Assembly: GCF_014076415.1 (NCBI RefSeq)
Contig: NZ_CP043568.1
Span: forward strand, 3,224,001 to 3,288,000
Source: Comamonas testosteroni
GTDB lineage: Bacteria; Pseudomonadota; Gammaproteobacteria; Burkholderiales; Burkholderiaceae_C
Direction: 5' to 3'
DNA length: 64,000 nucleotides
The stretch's first letter is position 1; each line of letters starts with the position of its first letter. Under the pieces are notes generated by a model. That model was not told the origin of the DNA, did not search any database, and was given only the letters and a program-made list of their open reading frames with translations. The translations under genes and the position numbers were made by a program. Below, piece after piece: positions 15,683 to 25,700 of this stretch.

Positions 15683-16845
15683 AGATTCGCGAGAGCGGCA
15701 TTCGGCTCTCGTTTTCCTTCCGGGGAGAGCGCATCCGCCGCACTCTTCTGGCAGAGGGCAAGACCATTGCACCAGCACCCGCCAACGCCAGCCAAGGCCC
15801 GCCAACGCCCGCCAACGCCCGCCAACATCAAACACGCCATCAGGCTGCTTGCCGAAATCAAGCTCAAGATCCGTGGAAGCAACTTTGTGATGCGCGAGTA
15901 CTTTCCGGAAGGCGGCACGGTGGCTGCCGGCAAGACCGTTGCCCAGCCGCTGGATCACTGGCTGTCCGTGAAGGTGGCAGAGCATTCGACGCTGGCGGGC
16001 TAACTGAGCGCGGTCAAGTTCTGGAAGCCGTTCATTGGCGAAAAGCAGGTCTCCGCCCTGAAGCATCCGGACATTCTTCGCGCCATCAAGACACGACCGG
16101 GTCTGAGCGGCAAGACCGTCAACAACTATGTGTCGGCCCTCAGGTCTGCGATGGACCTGGCCGTGCTCGACAAGCTGCTGACCGAGGACCCGGTCGCGGC
16201 GGTCACCAGCGCCAAGTGGCAACGGGAGCCGCCCGACCCGTTCGACCATGAGGAAGTCGAAAGAATCATTGACTGTGCGCGCGACACTTTGCGCCCACGA
16301 TTGCCAATCTGATCGCATTTCGATTCTTCTCAGGCCTGCGCACCAGCGAGATGGTGGCCCTGCGCTGGCACAGCATCGACTGGAGCAAAAAACAGGTGCT
16401 GATCCATGAGGCGGTCGTCAAGGGTCTGCGCAAGCAGACCAAGACCAACAAGGCCCGCATCGTCAGCCTGAACAGCCGGGCCCTGGATGCGCTGGAAAGG
16501 CAGAAGGAGCAGGCCCCGAGGGCGCAACTCGGCAGCCTGGTCAGCGACGTCATGAGCCAGGCCGCGCCCAAGGATTCTCAGGCGGTCTTGGTCGACCAGA
16601 CACATGGCGAGCCCTGGGCAGACGACAAGCGGTTTCGCAACCCCTTCTGGATGCCGATGCTCAGGGCGCTGGGCATTCGTTACCGCCCGCCCAACAACAT
16701 GCGCCACACCTATGCGACGATGCTGCTCATGGCAGGAGCCACGCCGGCCTATGCAGCCAAGCAGATGGGGCATTCTGTGGAGATGTTTTTGAACGTCTAT
16801 TCCAAGTGGCTGGACGACGGCCAGGGGGATACCGAGCAGGCGTAG
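15661..16845 (+). pseudogene. Tyrosine-recombinase integrase, broken by three lesions
   Basis: The pieces read in order as a phage integrase. They give an arm-binding DUF3596 start (ESGIRLSFSFRGERIRRTLL), then KHAIRLLAEIKLKIRGSNFVMREYFPEGG, a core-binding part, and a catalytic part with Arg in GLRTSEMVALRW, RHTYAT, MGH and the Tyr in LNVYSKW. Three lesions interrupt it. A 10-bp tandem repeat (15781-15830) puts the frame off by exactly one unit. A TAA stands at 16001-16003 where Tyr is expected. One T is missing near 16288-16290. It cannot make a full protein. Confidence 0.85.
15781..15830 (+). repeat. 10-bp tandem repeat, five units, inside the integrase
   Basis: Five consecutive decamers of the form GCCAACGCCC (units 1, 2 and 5 slightly changed) lie in the linker after the arm-binding domain. 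Since 10 is not a multiple of 3, the copy number sets the reading frame, and deleting one unit joins the upstream and downstream frames. Confidence 0.8.
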
Positions 16846-16932
16846 CTGGAGTCCTTCATCGGACAAAACTCCCCTGGAACTCCCCCGAAAAAACAAAGAT
16901 CGTGACAAGTCTTTGTTTTAGAAGGGTAAATC

Positions 16933-16958
16933 TGGAGCGGGCGATGGGAATCGAACCC
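16933..16958 (-). other. tRNA-Gly 3'-end fragment, probable attachment-site core
   Basis: The minus strand reads GGGTTCGATTCCC then ATCGCCCGCTCCA, the T-loop, acceptor strand and CCA of a glycine tRNA. Identity to a tRNA stops sharply at the start of the T-stem, so this is not a gene. It lies 88 bp after the integrase, the usual place for the att core of a tRNA-targeting element. The matching intact tRNA is not in the window. Confidence 0.7.
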
Positions 16959-17203
16959 GGTTCAGCATGCTTATTTTTTAGCCATAGGCCTGGGCTCTCC
17001 TCTGAAGTACCATTTACATGCAACGTGTCAATGCCCCTGCTTCCCCCTTATTTCCCCTTTTTTTGCCCAAAAATTTGCCCAAAACTATAGGTCTTCCCTA
17101 GCACCCATTTCGCTATGAAACCAGCGGCCTATTTACGCAAAAAACCGCAGCAACTGACTCATTGGTACCGTTCAAGCACCGCAGATCAACGACAGCCTTG
17201 CAG

Positions 17204-18429
17204 TGTGGATTCAACCGATCGATGCAACACATTCGTTAAACATCTCAGCCGGGGTTCTGTACCCCAAGGTCTTCCTGGGCCGCTCGTTTAATTTTCTTGC
17301 AATCGCATCTAATTCATCTTGCGAGTAGCCAGAGATGTCGATGCCCTTGGGTAGATACTGCCTAAGTAGCCCATTGGTGTTCTCGTTCGTTCCGCGCTGC
17401 CATGGGTTTTGTGGATCGCAGAAGTAGACCAGGATGTCGGTAGCCACAGTGAATCGTTTGTGCCCCGCCATTTCCGATCCTCGATCCCAGGTCAAGGAAC
17501 GATAGAGCTCTTGTGGCAAGGTCTGCGCATGCCTGGCCAGCGCTGCCGCCACGGTGTACGAGTCCTTGTCCACTAGCTTGACCAACATTACGTAGCGGGT
17601 GTGCCGCTCTACTAGCGTTGCCACCTGGCTGTAGGCATCGCCAAACAACAGATCGCCCTCCCAATAGCCCGGCACTGCTCGATCCTCTATGCAGGCTGGG
17701 CGCTCGCTCATGGGCACTGCATCGACGATCCGGCCATGGATCGGCGTCTTCTGGGTGTAATGGCGTGAGCGTCGCATTCCTCTGGTACGCCGCAAATGCT
17801 CCAGAAGCTCTTTCTTCAAGGCTCCGCGTGTTTGAACGAAGAGCGTGCGATAGATGGCTTCGTGAGACACCTGCATGTCCTTTGCGCTCGGGTAAGTTCG
17901 TTTGAGCCACCCTGCTATTTGCTCGGGCGACCATTGACTTTGTAATTTACCCGCCACGATCTGCGCCAACGCAGGATTGCAGGCCAACTTGCACGTCTTT
18001 GGGCGGTGCGCTCGCTGCCAGGCTGCCTCATCTGCTTTTGTAGCTCGGTAGCAGGTTTTGCCGCCATTGCGCATGAGTTCTCGACTGATGGTGGATGCTG
18101 CTCGCTTCAAGCGCCTGGCAACGCAGCGGATGGATTCACCGGCAGCCAAGCTGCGCGATATCTCCTCGCGCTCAGCCAAAGACAAGGCCAAACGCGGCCG
18201 ATGCCTTGCTGGTGGCCGGATGCCCCCTGTCGCACTCAGGATGTTGTGAATCGAGGTGTGCGGTCGCTCAAACAGCTTGCCGATCTCGTGCAAGGTATCG
18301 CCAGCTTTCCAGCGATCCCACATCAGGGCCTTCTGAGCTTCGGTGTAGTAAATCCGCGGTCTTTGCTTCATGCCAACACTCCTTGCGCCAGAGGCGATCA
18401 TTGTGTTGCATTGACCAGTTGAATCCACA
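17204..18429 (-). mobile_element. IS30-family insertion sequence
   Basis: The ends are inverted repeats. The left reads TGTGGATTCAACCGATCGAT, and the right complement reads TGTGGATTCAACTGGTCAAT, with matching sequence continuing about 10 bp further (GCAACACA). The flanks are AG on both sides, a 2-bp duplication as seen in IS30 elements. One intact transposase gene fills the element. Confidence 0.88.
17211..18371 (-). CDS. IS30-family transposase
   Basis: The start is the ATG at 18371 after AAGGAG; a longer frame would include the terminal repeat. The 386-residue protein has two N-terminal helix-turn-helix regions (WKAGDTLHEIGKLFERPHTSIHNIL and GESIRCVARRLKRAASTISREL). The DDE domain follows with the first Asp in PGYWEGDLLFG, the second in LTWDRGSEMAGH and the Glu in RGTNENTNGLLRQYLPKG, the classic IS30 signature. 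It looks functional. Confidence 0.94.
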   Translation of the reverse strand: MKQRPRIYYTEAQKALMWDRWKAGDTLHEIGKLFERPHTSIHNILSATGGIRPPARHRPRLALSLAEREEISRSLAAGESIRCVARRLKRAASTISRELMRNGGKTCYRATKADEAAWQRAHRPKTCKLACNPALAQIVAGKLQSQWSPEQIAGWLKRTYPSAKDMQVSHEAIYRTLFVQTRGALKKELLEHLRRTRGMRRSRHYTQKTPIHGRIVDAVPMSERPACIEDRAVPGYWEGDLLFGDAYSQVATLVERHTRYVMLVKLVDKDSYTVAAALARHAQTLPQELYRSLTWDRGSEMAGHKRFTVATDILVYFCDPQNPWQRGTNENTNGLLRQYLPKGIDISGYSQDELDAIARKLNERPRKTLGYRTPAEMFNECVASIG

Positions 18430-18978
18430 AGCGATTGCCGTCTTTCATATCGCTGAACGCACTACCTAGAAAAGGTCGTTCACCCCTCAAGCTGCGGGTG
18501 CTCGCTTGCCCAATGGATCGTCAGTACTGCCGTTGGTCGACGATGTCATGCTTGCTTAGGGTCAGACTAGGAGTTACTGCAGGAAGACCGCGCTGAAGTT
18601 GGGCACCGACCACCCCAGAATTGACAAATGCAAAAGGGACTCCACACAGCACATGGTTTGGCGTAACGCTAGATATGAACAAGCACTTGTTTGTCTGATA
18701 AAACTGGACGGCTGCGTCAGAGAACTTCGGGCTGCGCCCGCATTAACCCTTCGTGTAGCCAAACCACTGCACATACTTGTTAAGCCAGAAAGTCAGTGCC
18801 CCTGGGGCTTTGAGTGTAGCGTTGTAGCACTTCCATTTCGTTTTTCGGTAGCGGCAGTTGAGACGAAGCTGCTCACTCATCTCCCAAGCCTACCTGCTGG
18901 CAAGCTGTAATTTGCGCAACAGTGCCAAAGACAAGCAAAGTGTTAGGATGAGATATTTACAAAAAGTAACTGCAAAAA
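18430..18978. other. Upstream region of the four-gene defence-like operon
   Basis: This 549-bp stretch carries no gene I can support. Two overlapping frames of about 60-100 codons lack ribosome sites and family features. It must hold the operon promoter, but no convincing -35/-10 pair is seen near 18979. It is AT-richer than the chromosome to the left, like the operon itself. Confidence 0.4.
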
Positions 18979-20427
18979 ATGCGGCTATTCGTCATTTCAG
19001 ACTTGCATCTTGGTGGGCGTCCACATACCGACTCCGGGGCCATAGGATCACAAATTTGCCAAGCTTACATCGAGCTGATAAGTTTCATTGACTGGGTTCG
19101 AAAGCAGGCGAAGGGAAAAGGGTCTGTCGAGCTGGTTATCAATGGAGACATTGTCGACTTTTTGATGGAAGACGATTATGGCGATGCGAACGCAGCATCA
19201 CCCTGGACCTCTGACGAGTCACTTGTCCTTGAAAAACTCAAGCTCATAATTGATCGAACTAGAAATGGTACCGAATATGGCCCCTTCGATGCCATGGCAG
19301 CTCTGCTAGCAGCTGGACAAAATCTCACGTTTCTGCTTGGAAATCACGATGTCGAGTTGTCCCTACCGGCAGTACGTCGCTACCTTGAACAACAATTAGG
19401 TGGAACCGGGCGTTTCAGATTTATCTACGATGGTGAAGCGTATGTGAAGGGCGATCTGCTTATCGAACACGGCAATCGCTATGACAGCTGGAATATCATT
19501 AATCACAGCGCTTTACGCCAAGAACGTTCTATGCTTTCTCGTGGCTTAGGGAAGCGCATGCAACAGCGCACATCGGATGCGTTCACGCCGCCACCAGGGT
19601 CGTTCATGGTGATCAAGGTCATCAATGAGATCAAGCGAAAATTCCGATTTGTCGATCTTCTAAAGCCGGAGACAGAAGCGGTACTCCCTATTTTGCTGGC
19701 ACTACATCCGAACCTCCAGCATGCACTGCAAGCAGCTTTGCGAGCAGGCTATCAATCGGCAAACGAATTCGTTACATCTGCTGAACCATCCAATGCGGGT
19801 CAACTTTCAACACAGAGTCAAGTTGCGATACCTACGCTTGCTACGACTCTGAAAAAGGTAGTTGGTGCAGAAGACGCCTCAAAGTTCTCTGTCCAGGCCA
19901 CTAATGGTGGAGAGCTCGGCGCAGCAGACTCTTTGCAGAAATTGCGAGAGCTCAGCGCAAATATCAAAGCATTCATTGATGGAAAAGCCAGCCTGTTTTC
20001 GGAACATACTGCCGGAGCACGAGATGAACTTCTTCGGATGGGGCTAAATGCTTGGCGAGGAAAGCTGTCTCGTGATGAGCAACGAGAGGTTTCGCCGTAC
20101 CGCGATGCTGCGGAAGAACTAGTAACTGAAGGCAAGTTCAAGTGTGTAGTTTTTGGTCACACTCACTTACCTAAAAGAGAAGTCATTGCCCTAGATGAAA
20201 CTTCCGCGATCTATATAAACACCGGCACTTGGACCGACACAATGCAGATTCCATTGAATTTACTTGAGCCCGGCGCTGCGGCTAGCGCCGACTTCCGTAA
20301 TTTCTTAGGAGACCTTAAGGCGAACCGATTGGACAAATATCTCGAACGCCGTCTGTCTTATGCAGACATCACGCTGGATGATGATGATCACGTCTTGAGT
20401 GCAGATCTTAAACGCTACCTGATATAA
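18979..20427 (+). CDS. Calcineurin-like metallophosphoesterase, defence-operon gene 1
   Basis: The 482-residue protein has all metal-binding motifs of the calcineurin/SbcD/Mre11 fold: SDLHLGG (Asp8, His10), NGD (Asp57), GNHD (121-124), EHGN (near 165) and a late GHTH (393-396). A long insert of about 200 residues, largely helical, separates the last two motifs. It probably hydrolyses phosphodiester bonds in nucleic acid or a nucleotide. It is 5 bp from the protease gene and in one operon with an SMC-like ATPase, so an SbcCD-like nuclease pairing is plausible. That pairing is inference. Confidence 0.85.
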   Translation: MRLFVISDLHLGGRPHTDSGAIGSQICQAYIELISFIDWVRKQAKGKGSVELVINGDIVDFLMEDDYGDANAASPWTSDESLVLEKLKLIIDRTRNGTEYGPFDAMAALLAAGQNLTFLLGNHDVELSLPAVRRYLEQQLGGTGRFRFIYDGEAYVKGDLLIEHGNRYDSWNIINHSALRQERSMLSRGLGKRMQQRTSDAFTPPPGSFMVIKVINEIKRKFRFVDLLKPETEAVLPILLALHPNLQHALQAALRAGYQSANEFVTSAEPSNAGQLSTQSQVAIPTLATTLKKVVGAEDASKFSVQATNGGELGAADSLQKLRELSANIKAFIDGKASLFSEHTAGARDELLRMGLNAWRGKLSRDEQREVSPYRDAAEELVTEGKFKCVVFGHTHLPKREVIALDETSAIYINTGTWTDTMQIPLNLLEPGAAASADFRNFLGDLKANRLDKYLERRLSYADITLDDDDHVLSADLKRYLI

Positions 20428-20432
20428 AAATA

Positions 20433-22172
20433 ATGTTGGCACGTAAAGTCGCCCGCTTGATGGCAGGCACAGAACACCAAGGCTCAGCCTGGCTAATCTG
20501 CGGAGAGTACGCGTTGACAGCACTTCATTGTGTGCAAAGCGACGACGGCTTCGCTCGAACTGACTTGACACTTGTTTTCCATGGCCAGTCGCTTCAAATT
20601 GAGGCAGACATCTTAGAAACTGCAGACGATATTGATGTCGCGCTCCTGAAACTGAAGACGCCGATCACCGACCTCCGCAATGTCATAAGCCTATCACGCA
20701 GTAAAGTTGAGCTAAGTGACGAATTAGGACTACATGGCCATCCCGCAGCAGCGATATCCTCCCCGCAGGGCATTAGCGTATTTTGCACCGTCATCGATCC
20801 GGCTCATCCCTATGTAGGAACTAAAGACACTCTCAAGGTCAACACGATTGCGATGCACTCTGAGAGTACGACTCCAGCCCTGTCAGGTGTTCAACCGACA
20901 AGTGGCTTAAAAGGAGCGTCTGGAGGCGTTATAGCGAGAAAGTTGGGCAACGACTCCGAAAGTGCAGTCGGTCTTCTGATTGAGGATTCACTGAGCGGAA
21001 ATGCTCTTCACGCGGTACCAATTTTCGAGATCGCTAGATGCTTTCCGCAGGTTCAGGCCGCGCTCGAACGCTCCCCTCATGTAGACCGTAGGTCTCCCCG
21101 CATCGTCCTGCGCGCGGGGGAGTCGGGACGAATTCAATGGTCCGGCTCACTCGCTCCTACGGAGATTAGTGAGCTCTGGGACATAGATGCAACGAAACAA
21201 GGCGTCTTACGAATCTTGGTCACGGCAAAGTTGCGCGAACTCGGATCACTAGACGACGCCCTAGTTCGCCTTAGCGCATACGCAAATCTAAAATCGCTTC
21301 GAGTACCGGATCAAGATGCTTGGGCGCGCCGACTGCAGTCGTTAATCGACTCACATCGAGAACCAGATAAATCACTCACATTCGATACCAGCTCCAATGA
21401 GGAACATTGTCCGAGCGCGTGGCAAGATTTTGATAAGGACGAATTATCTAACCTGATTCATCAGGAGCTTGATCGCAAGATGTTAGCTTGGCTTAGCGAC
21501 GAATTATACGGTTGCCTTAAGAATGGTAAAGCTACGGACATTGGCGAAAAAATTGAGGGTAATCTGAGTAGTGCGATGTGGACCCGTTGGGAGAGTTGGG
21601 AAGTAGCGCTCCAAGGCGACGCTGAATTGCTCAGGCACTTCCTAAGTCGAGTATTTGATGTCGATGCAAACGCGCCCGTTGCCAAATCAAATTTCGTAAG
21701 CATCGGCTTCTGCACAAACGTACGCAAACAATTGTTACTCGCCACTCTGTTTGCCTTAGCGCTGGATGCTGCAGGCATTTCTACTACCCCCAGGGCTCGA
21801 GACATCGGAAACCTTGATGTTGCAGAACAATCCGGTCACGCATGTGGAATTTCGAGGCGCAGCCAACAAGATCTTCGGCGATTTGCCACCTCGCTTGATT
21901 GGAAGTCTGACGTAGTCTTCCTTCCATATCTTCAGACTTCCCTACTCCACCTCTACTTGAGATCCGTATCCATGACTCGAACAGAGGGAACAGAGGATCA
22001 TTCACTCACCCAAACACTTCCTATTGCCTTAACTGCTGAGGACGATTTTTTGGACGCACTTGCGCGTGGGGCTAAGGATGTGCACGATTTCTACGAACGA
22101 AAACGCGCTGAAAGAGATTCGCGTTTGTCAGCCCTTGCGTTGCCAAGCAGAACGGAGCCGCTAAATGCTTGA
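20433..22172 (+). CDS. Trypsin-like serine protease with large unknown C-terminal region, gene 2
   Basis: Residues 1-215 form a trypsin-fold protease. The catalytic triad is visible as His32 (TALHCV), Asp68 (DVALLKL) and Ser163 (KGASGGV). The remaining 360 residues include a short module (about 235-290, WSGSLAPTEISELWDIDATKQGVLRIL onwards) and a helical C-terminus with no recognised motif. Trypsin domains fused to variable regions are known as effectors in bacterial conflict systems, including ABC-three-component loci. The last 8 bp overlap the next gene. No signal peptide is seen, so it acts in the cytoplasm. Confidence 0.82.
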   Translation: MLARKVARLMAGTEHQGSAWLICGEYALTALHCVQSDDGFARTDLTLVFHGQSLQIEADILETADDIDVALLKLKTPITDLRNVISLSRSKVELSDELGLHGHPAAAISSPQGISVFCTVIDPAHPYVGTKDTLKVNTIAMHSESTTPALSGVQPTSGLKGASGGVIARKLGNDSESAVGLLIEDSLSGNALHAVPIFEIARCFPQVQAALERSPHVDRRSPRIVLRAGESGRIQWSGSLAPTEISELWDIDATKQGVLRILVTAKLRELGSLDDALVRLSAYANLKSLRVPDQDAWARRLQSLIDSHREPDKSLTFDTSSNEEHCPSAWQDFDKDELSNLIHQELDRKMLAWLSDELYGCLKNGKATDIGEKIEGNLSSAMWTRWESWEVALQGDAELLRHFLSRVFDVDANAPVAKSNFVSIGFCTNVRKQLLLATLFALALDAAGISTTPRARDIGNLDVAEQSGHACGISRRSQQDLRRFATSLDWKSDVVFLPYLQTSLLHLYLRSVSMTRTEGTEDHSLTQTLPIALTAEDDFLDALARGAKDVHDFYERKRAERDSRLSALALPSRTEPLNA

Positions 22173-22728
22173 ATCATTCGATAGTCTCATCATGAATGCT
22201 GCGACGGCAGCTGGCTGCACCAGGGTTTTTCAAGAGGAGAACACTCCGACAATTTGGCTAGATTTCCACGCGGTTTGGACTAGCGCTCTACCTGCCGAGT
22301 GTAATCGCCAACAGGTATTAGATACCGTCGATGCGATGCTAAACAATGTGCTTGAGATGCGCAAATCCTTGAAGGCTACGCCGTCGAGCGACCTATATGT
22401 CATGTTGGCGGCACCATATGGAAGCGCAGACAATTCGGAATGGAATGCATTAGCTGCCGAAATTGAACGCGATGACAGACTAGCCCGAAAGCACGTATGG
22501 CTTCCTGATGACGCTGGCAAAAATTTTGACGCTTTCATTGAAACTACATTCCTCGCACGTCCATGGGCTGTCGATGGCGACGACCAAGCCCGAGCAGACG
22601 CTTTGCAGCTGCTTACAAAACAAGTCTCAATTCCAGCAGGATGGCAAGAGGTTTTGCTAGACGACGATCTACAGGGCGAAGATTTGGTTCACAAATTATT
22701 GAGCATAGAAATGGAACAGGCATCGTGA
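22165..22728 (+). CDS. ABC-three-component system middle component (MC1-like), gene 3
   Basis: The 187-residue protein lies between the protease and the ATPase, overlapping both (8 bp and 4 bp). Its core, SSDLYVMLAAPYGSADNSEWNALAAEIERDDRLARKHVWLPDD followed by FIETTFLARPW, matches what I recall of the ABC-3C middle component 1 family. These small proteins are thought to link the ATPase to the effector. The family call rests on pattern, size and position. No catalytic residues are evident. Confidence 0.7.
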   Translation: MLESFDSLIMNAATAAGCTRVFQEENTPTIWLDFHAVWTSALPAECNRQQVLDTVDAMLNNVLEMRKSLKATPSSDLYVMLAAPYGSADNSEWNALAAEIERDDRLARKHVWLPDDAGKNFDAFIETTFLARPWAVDGDDQARADALQLLTKQVSIPAGWQEVLLDDDLQGEDLVHKLLSIEMEQAS

Positions 22729-25700
22729 GTGACGTCTATCTTGAAAAACTAAAAATTAAAGGCTTTCGCTCGTACAAGAGCGAAACGGACGTGACGTTCT
22801 CAGCCGGCCCCGGGCTTACAGTTATCGTCGGGCCAAATGGCCTCGGAAAGAGCACTTTATTCGACGCCGTAGAGTGGGGACTTACAGGGGAACTGCGCCG
22901 CCTCAACGGAATGGATGCAAAGGCTGCTGAAAAAAAAGCTGCGCTCGGTAAGAAACCTGAAGTACAGTTGTGGTTTAGTGACTCTGCACATGTCTATCGA
23001 AGTCTAACCACGGGCACGATTAACAAGGTCGGAGAAACCAAAATTGAAGATTGGCTCACCGCAGAACAGTGGCGAGGCGTAAGTAGCATTGCAGACTGCT
23101 TGCAACTCACTCACTTCTTGGGGCAGTCATCTCGCCAGATGTTTGTCCATCTCGACGGAAAGCAGCGATGGGGGTTGTTAGAAGGACCTGCGGGGCTGCA
23201 GTCGCTCTGGAAGGTTCAAAGTACGCTAGGTAGAAAACAGACCGACATAGGTTTCGATCGAGTGAGGGAGGGGTTTGCGCGCGAGGAAACCAAGCTTGAA
23301 GAAGAATTGAGCCTCATCGACGACCTCCAGGAGCAGTTACGCTCGAAACGCGAATTGGAACGCGCCGATGAAATCTTGGCGCCTGAAGAGATACTAGCGC
23401 GCGGTCAGCACATAAGCGACGAACTAGCAGCCGAACTTGGAACGACTGCGCTTTCTCAACAAGATTCCGACCTAAGCGGCAATGACGTTGATAGATTCTT
23501 GCAACGCATGCGCATGAGTCTTGAGTTGGCTCAGCAGAATCTCGCGAACCAACGTGCGCAATTAACGCAATGGTCAAGCCTGGCACAGAACTATGCGGAC
23601 GCGATAGCAAAGCAAGCTTCACTACATAAAGAAAAGGACTTGGCAACAAGAGAATTTGAGATTGCGGAAACTAACGCATCGACGGCGGTATTCCAAGCCA
23701 CATCAACTCGCGCTAATCACCAATTGCTTGTTGATGAAAATTCAGCACTGCAAACAGCTCGAGATATCGCGGTCTCGGAAATCGAGCGGATGCGTCAAAT
23801 CTTGGCGACGGACGTAAAACTGGAAGCGGCTAAACGACTTTCGATCGATCTGACAAAGAAACACAGTGAGCAAATACAATTACTTGCAACTAACCGGGCG
23901 CTATTAGAAACAATCGATCTTCAACGCAGCCAGCAAACTGCATTAATCGACCAAAGCACCTCGCTGAAAGCTGGGCTTACACAAGCCGAAAAGCTGCTGA
24001 AAGACGATGCTATCCGACGTGCCGCGCTACTTGAACTTGTTGCGTTCCCTGAATCCCAATCGACCCTAGCAACGTCGATCAATGACGAGCGTCAGGTGCT
24101 AGCGCGACTTGAAGCCGAAGCAAATTCTTTGAAGCTCGAGAAAGATGCAGCATTCGCTGTCAGTAACGCTATTTCAACCGGTGTAGCGCAGATTGCAACA
24201 GCACTCCGCGAGGAGGACTGTATTTGTCCTGTTTGCCAAACAACGTTCATGGTCACTGGCCGTCTAAAGCAACTCGCAGCCCAACAAGCGCACGAAGCAG
24301 ATCAAAGGCTAGTAGGTATCGAGGAGAGGATATCGCAGCAAGCCGACAAAATTCAAACGACTAAGCAGAAGCTCTTTGATCTAAATGCCAACGCCATTCA
24401 ACTGAAGCAGAGACAAGAGGACCTTAATAAACTGGTTCTCGCAACTGACCAATTGGAAAACACGCTGCGTGGCACACCTCTTTTGTCCGATCTAGAAATT
24501 AAAGAGTTTATTCCCACGTTGACCTCAGCGTTGAAACAAAATCAGGATGCGGCTAAAGCGTTGATCGCATCTATCGCTTTGAACCCGGAGGCCAGCACGG
24601 TTCGTGCTGATATTCAACGGCTTAACGATTTACAAATCGAGACGACTTCCGAGCGAGAAAGAACGGCCACAGTTCTAGCTAGTTTGGAGCGAGAGCTCGA
24701 GCAGCTTCGGAATATCGCATCATCAGGGATGACTGCAGAGCAATTACAAGCTACCGTACTTGAACATGATTTCACTTTACTTACGAATTCTGGACGAATC
24801 TTAGAATCCCAGGCAAAACTTGATGCGACCAACCGGAACGAAACGGCATCGAGGATTACCTTGGCCGGCAAGAAAAATCTGCTGGATGAAATCGATGCAA
24901 AAATATCCTCGCAGTTTCAAACCGGAAAAGACTTGACTGAACGCTGGACTAGGCAGGGGTACACAGGCCTTCCGATTCCAGAAAATGTGCAACGCATCGA
25001 TGAATCACATGTGAATAGCGAAATCCGTCTGCGGCGTATTTCGCAAGAGCACAGTACTCTATTGGAAGGACGTCGCCGCTACTTAGCACACGTGGACCTT
25101 CAGCAAATTGAAGCTAGCTTAAAAGCTCAGTGCGAGAAACACGAAGTGCAAGAAATTGACGGTGCGATTTTGAAAATCAACGCCCAGCTGGCCACGCTAA
25201 AGAAACAGCAGGACTCGTTATCGACTGTTCTGCAAAAGCGGACTCACTTGCTAAGCCAATTGAACCAAAAGGCAGCAGATATTCGTAATTCGGTCAGTGA
25301 GCCGCTAAATTCCAACACCGAAAAATTCTGCGCAGCCCTCATGTCGGATCGGAACTCTCCAGTCAACTTGAGTGCGGTTGCCAGTGCGACTACGGCTCAA
25401 GCGCTCCTGAGTTTCCAACCGGACGGGAAAGGCGAAGCCAAAAATCCACTGCTATATATGAGCGAAGGACAACTCGCAGCAACTAGCCTTTGCTTGCTGT
25501 TTGGTGCCTCTGCAACTTATCCGTGGAGCAGATGGAAAGGTCTCTTGATGGATGATCCTCTGCACCATAACGATAGCATTCATGCGGCTGCATTTATCGA
25601 CGTCGTACGCAATCTCATAAGGTCTCAAGGCTATCAAATCATCGTTTCAACGCACGATATGGAGCAGGCAGGCTATTTCCTTCGAAAGTGCCGTAATGCA

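Noticed and set aside
15781..15830. CRISPR-like array
   Set aside because: The repeats are 10 bp, contiguous and without spacers, so they are a simple tandem repeat in a gene. No CRISPR array or cas gene was seen anywhere in the window.
15044..16318. 424-codon minus-strand open frame across the prophage region
   Set aside because: It runs antisense through the terminator-flanked plus-strand genes and the integrase remnant, has no ribosome site and reads as low-complexity GC-driven sequence.
16806..17090. 94-codon plus-strand frame after the integrase
   Set aside because: It translates the tRNA-Gly fragment and the surrounding att region and is a common mis-annotation at such sites.
22563..22724. 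Upstream extension of the SMC-like ATPase
   Set aside because: These 54 codons lie inside the middle-component gene, are Arg-rich and precede the natural GTG start at 22725 that opens the conserved N-terminus.
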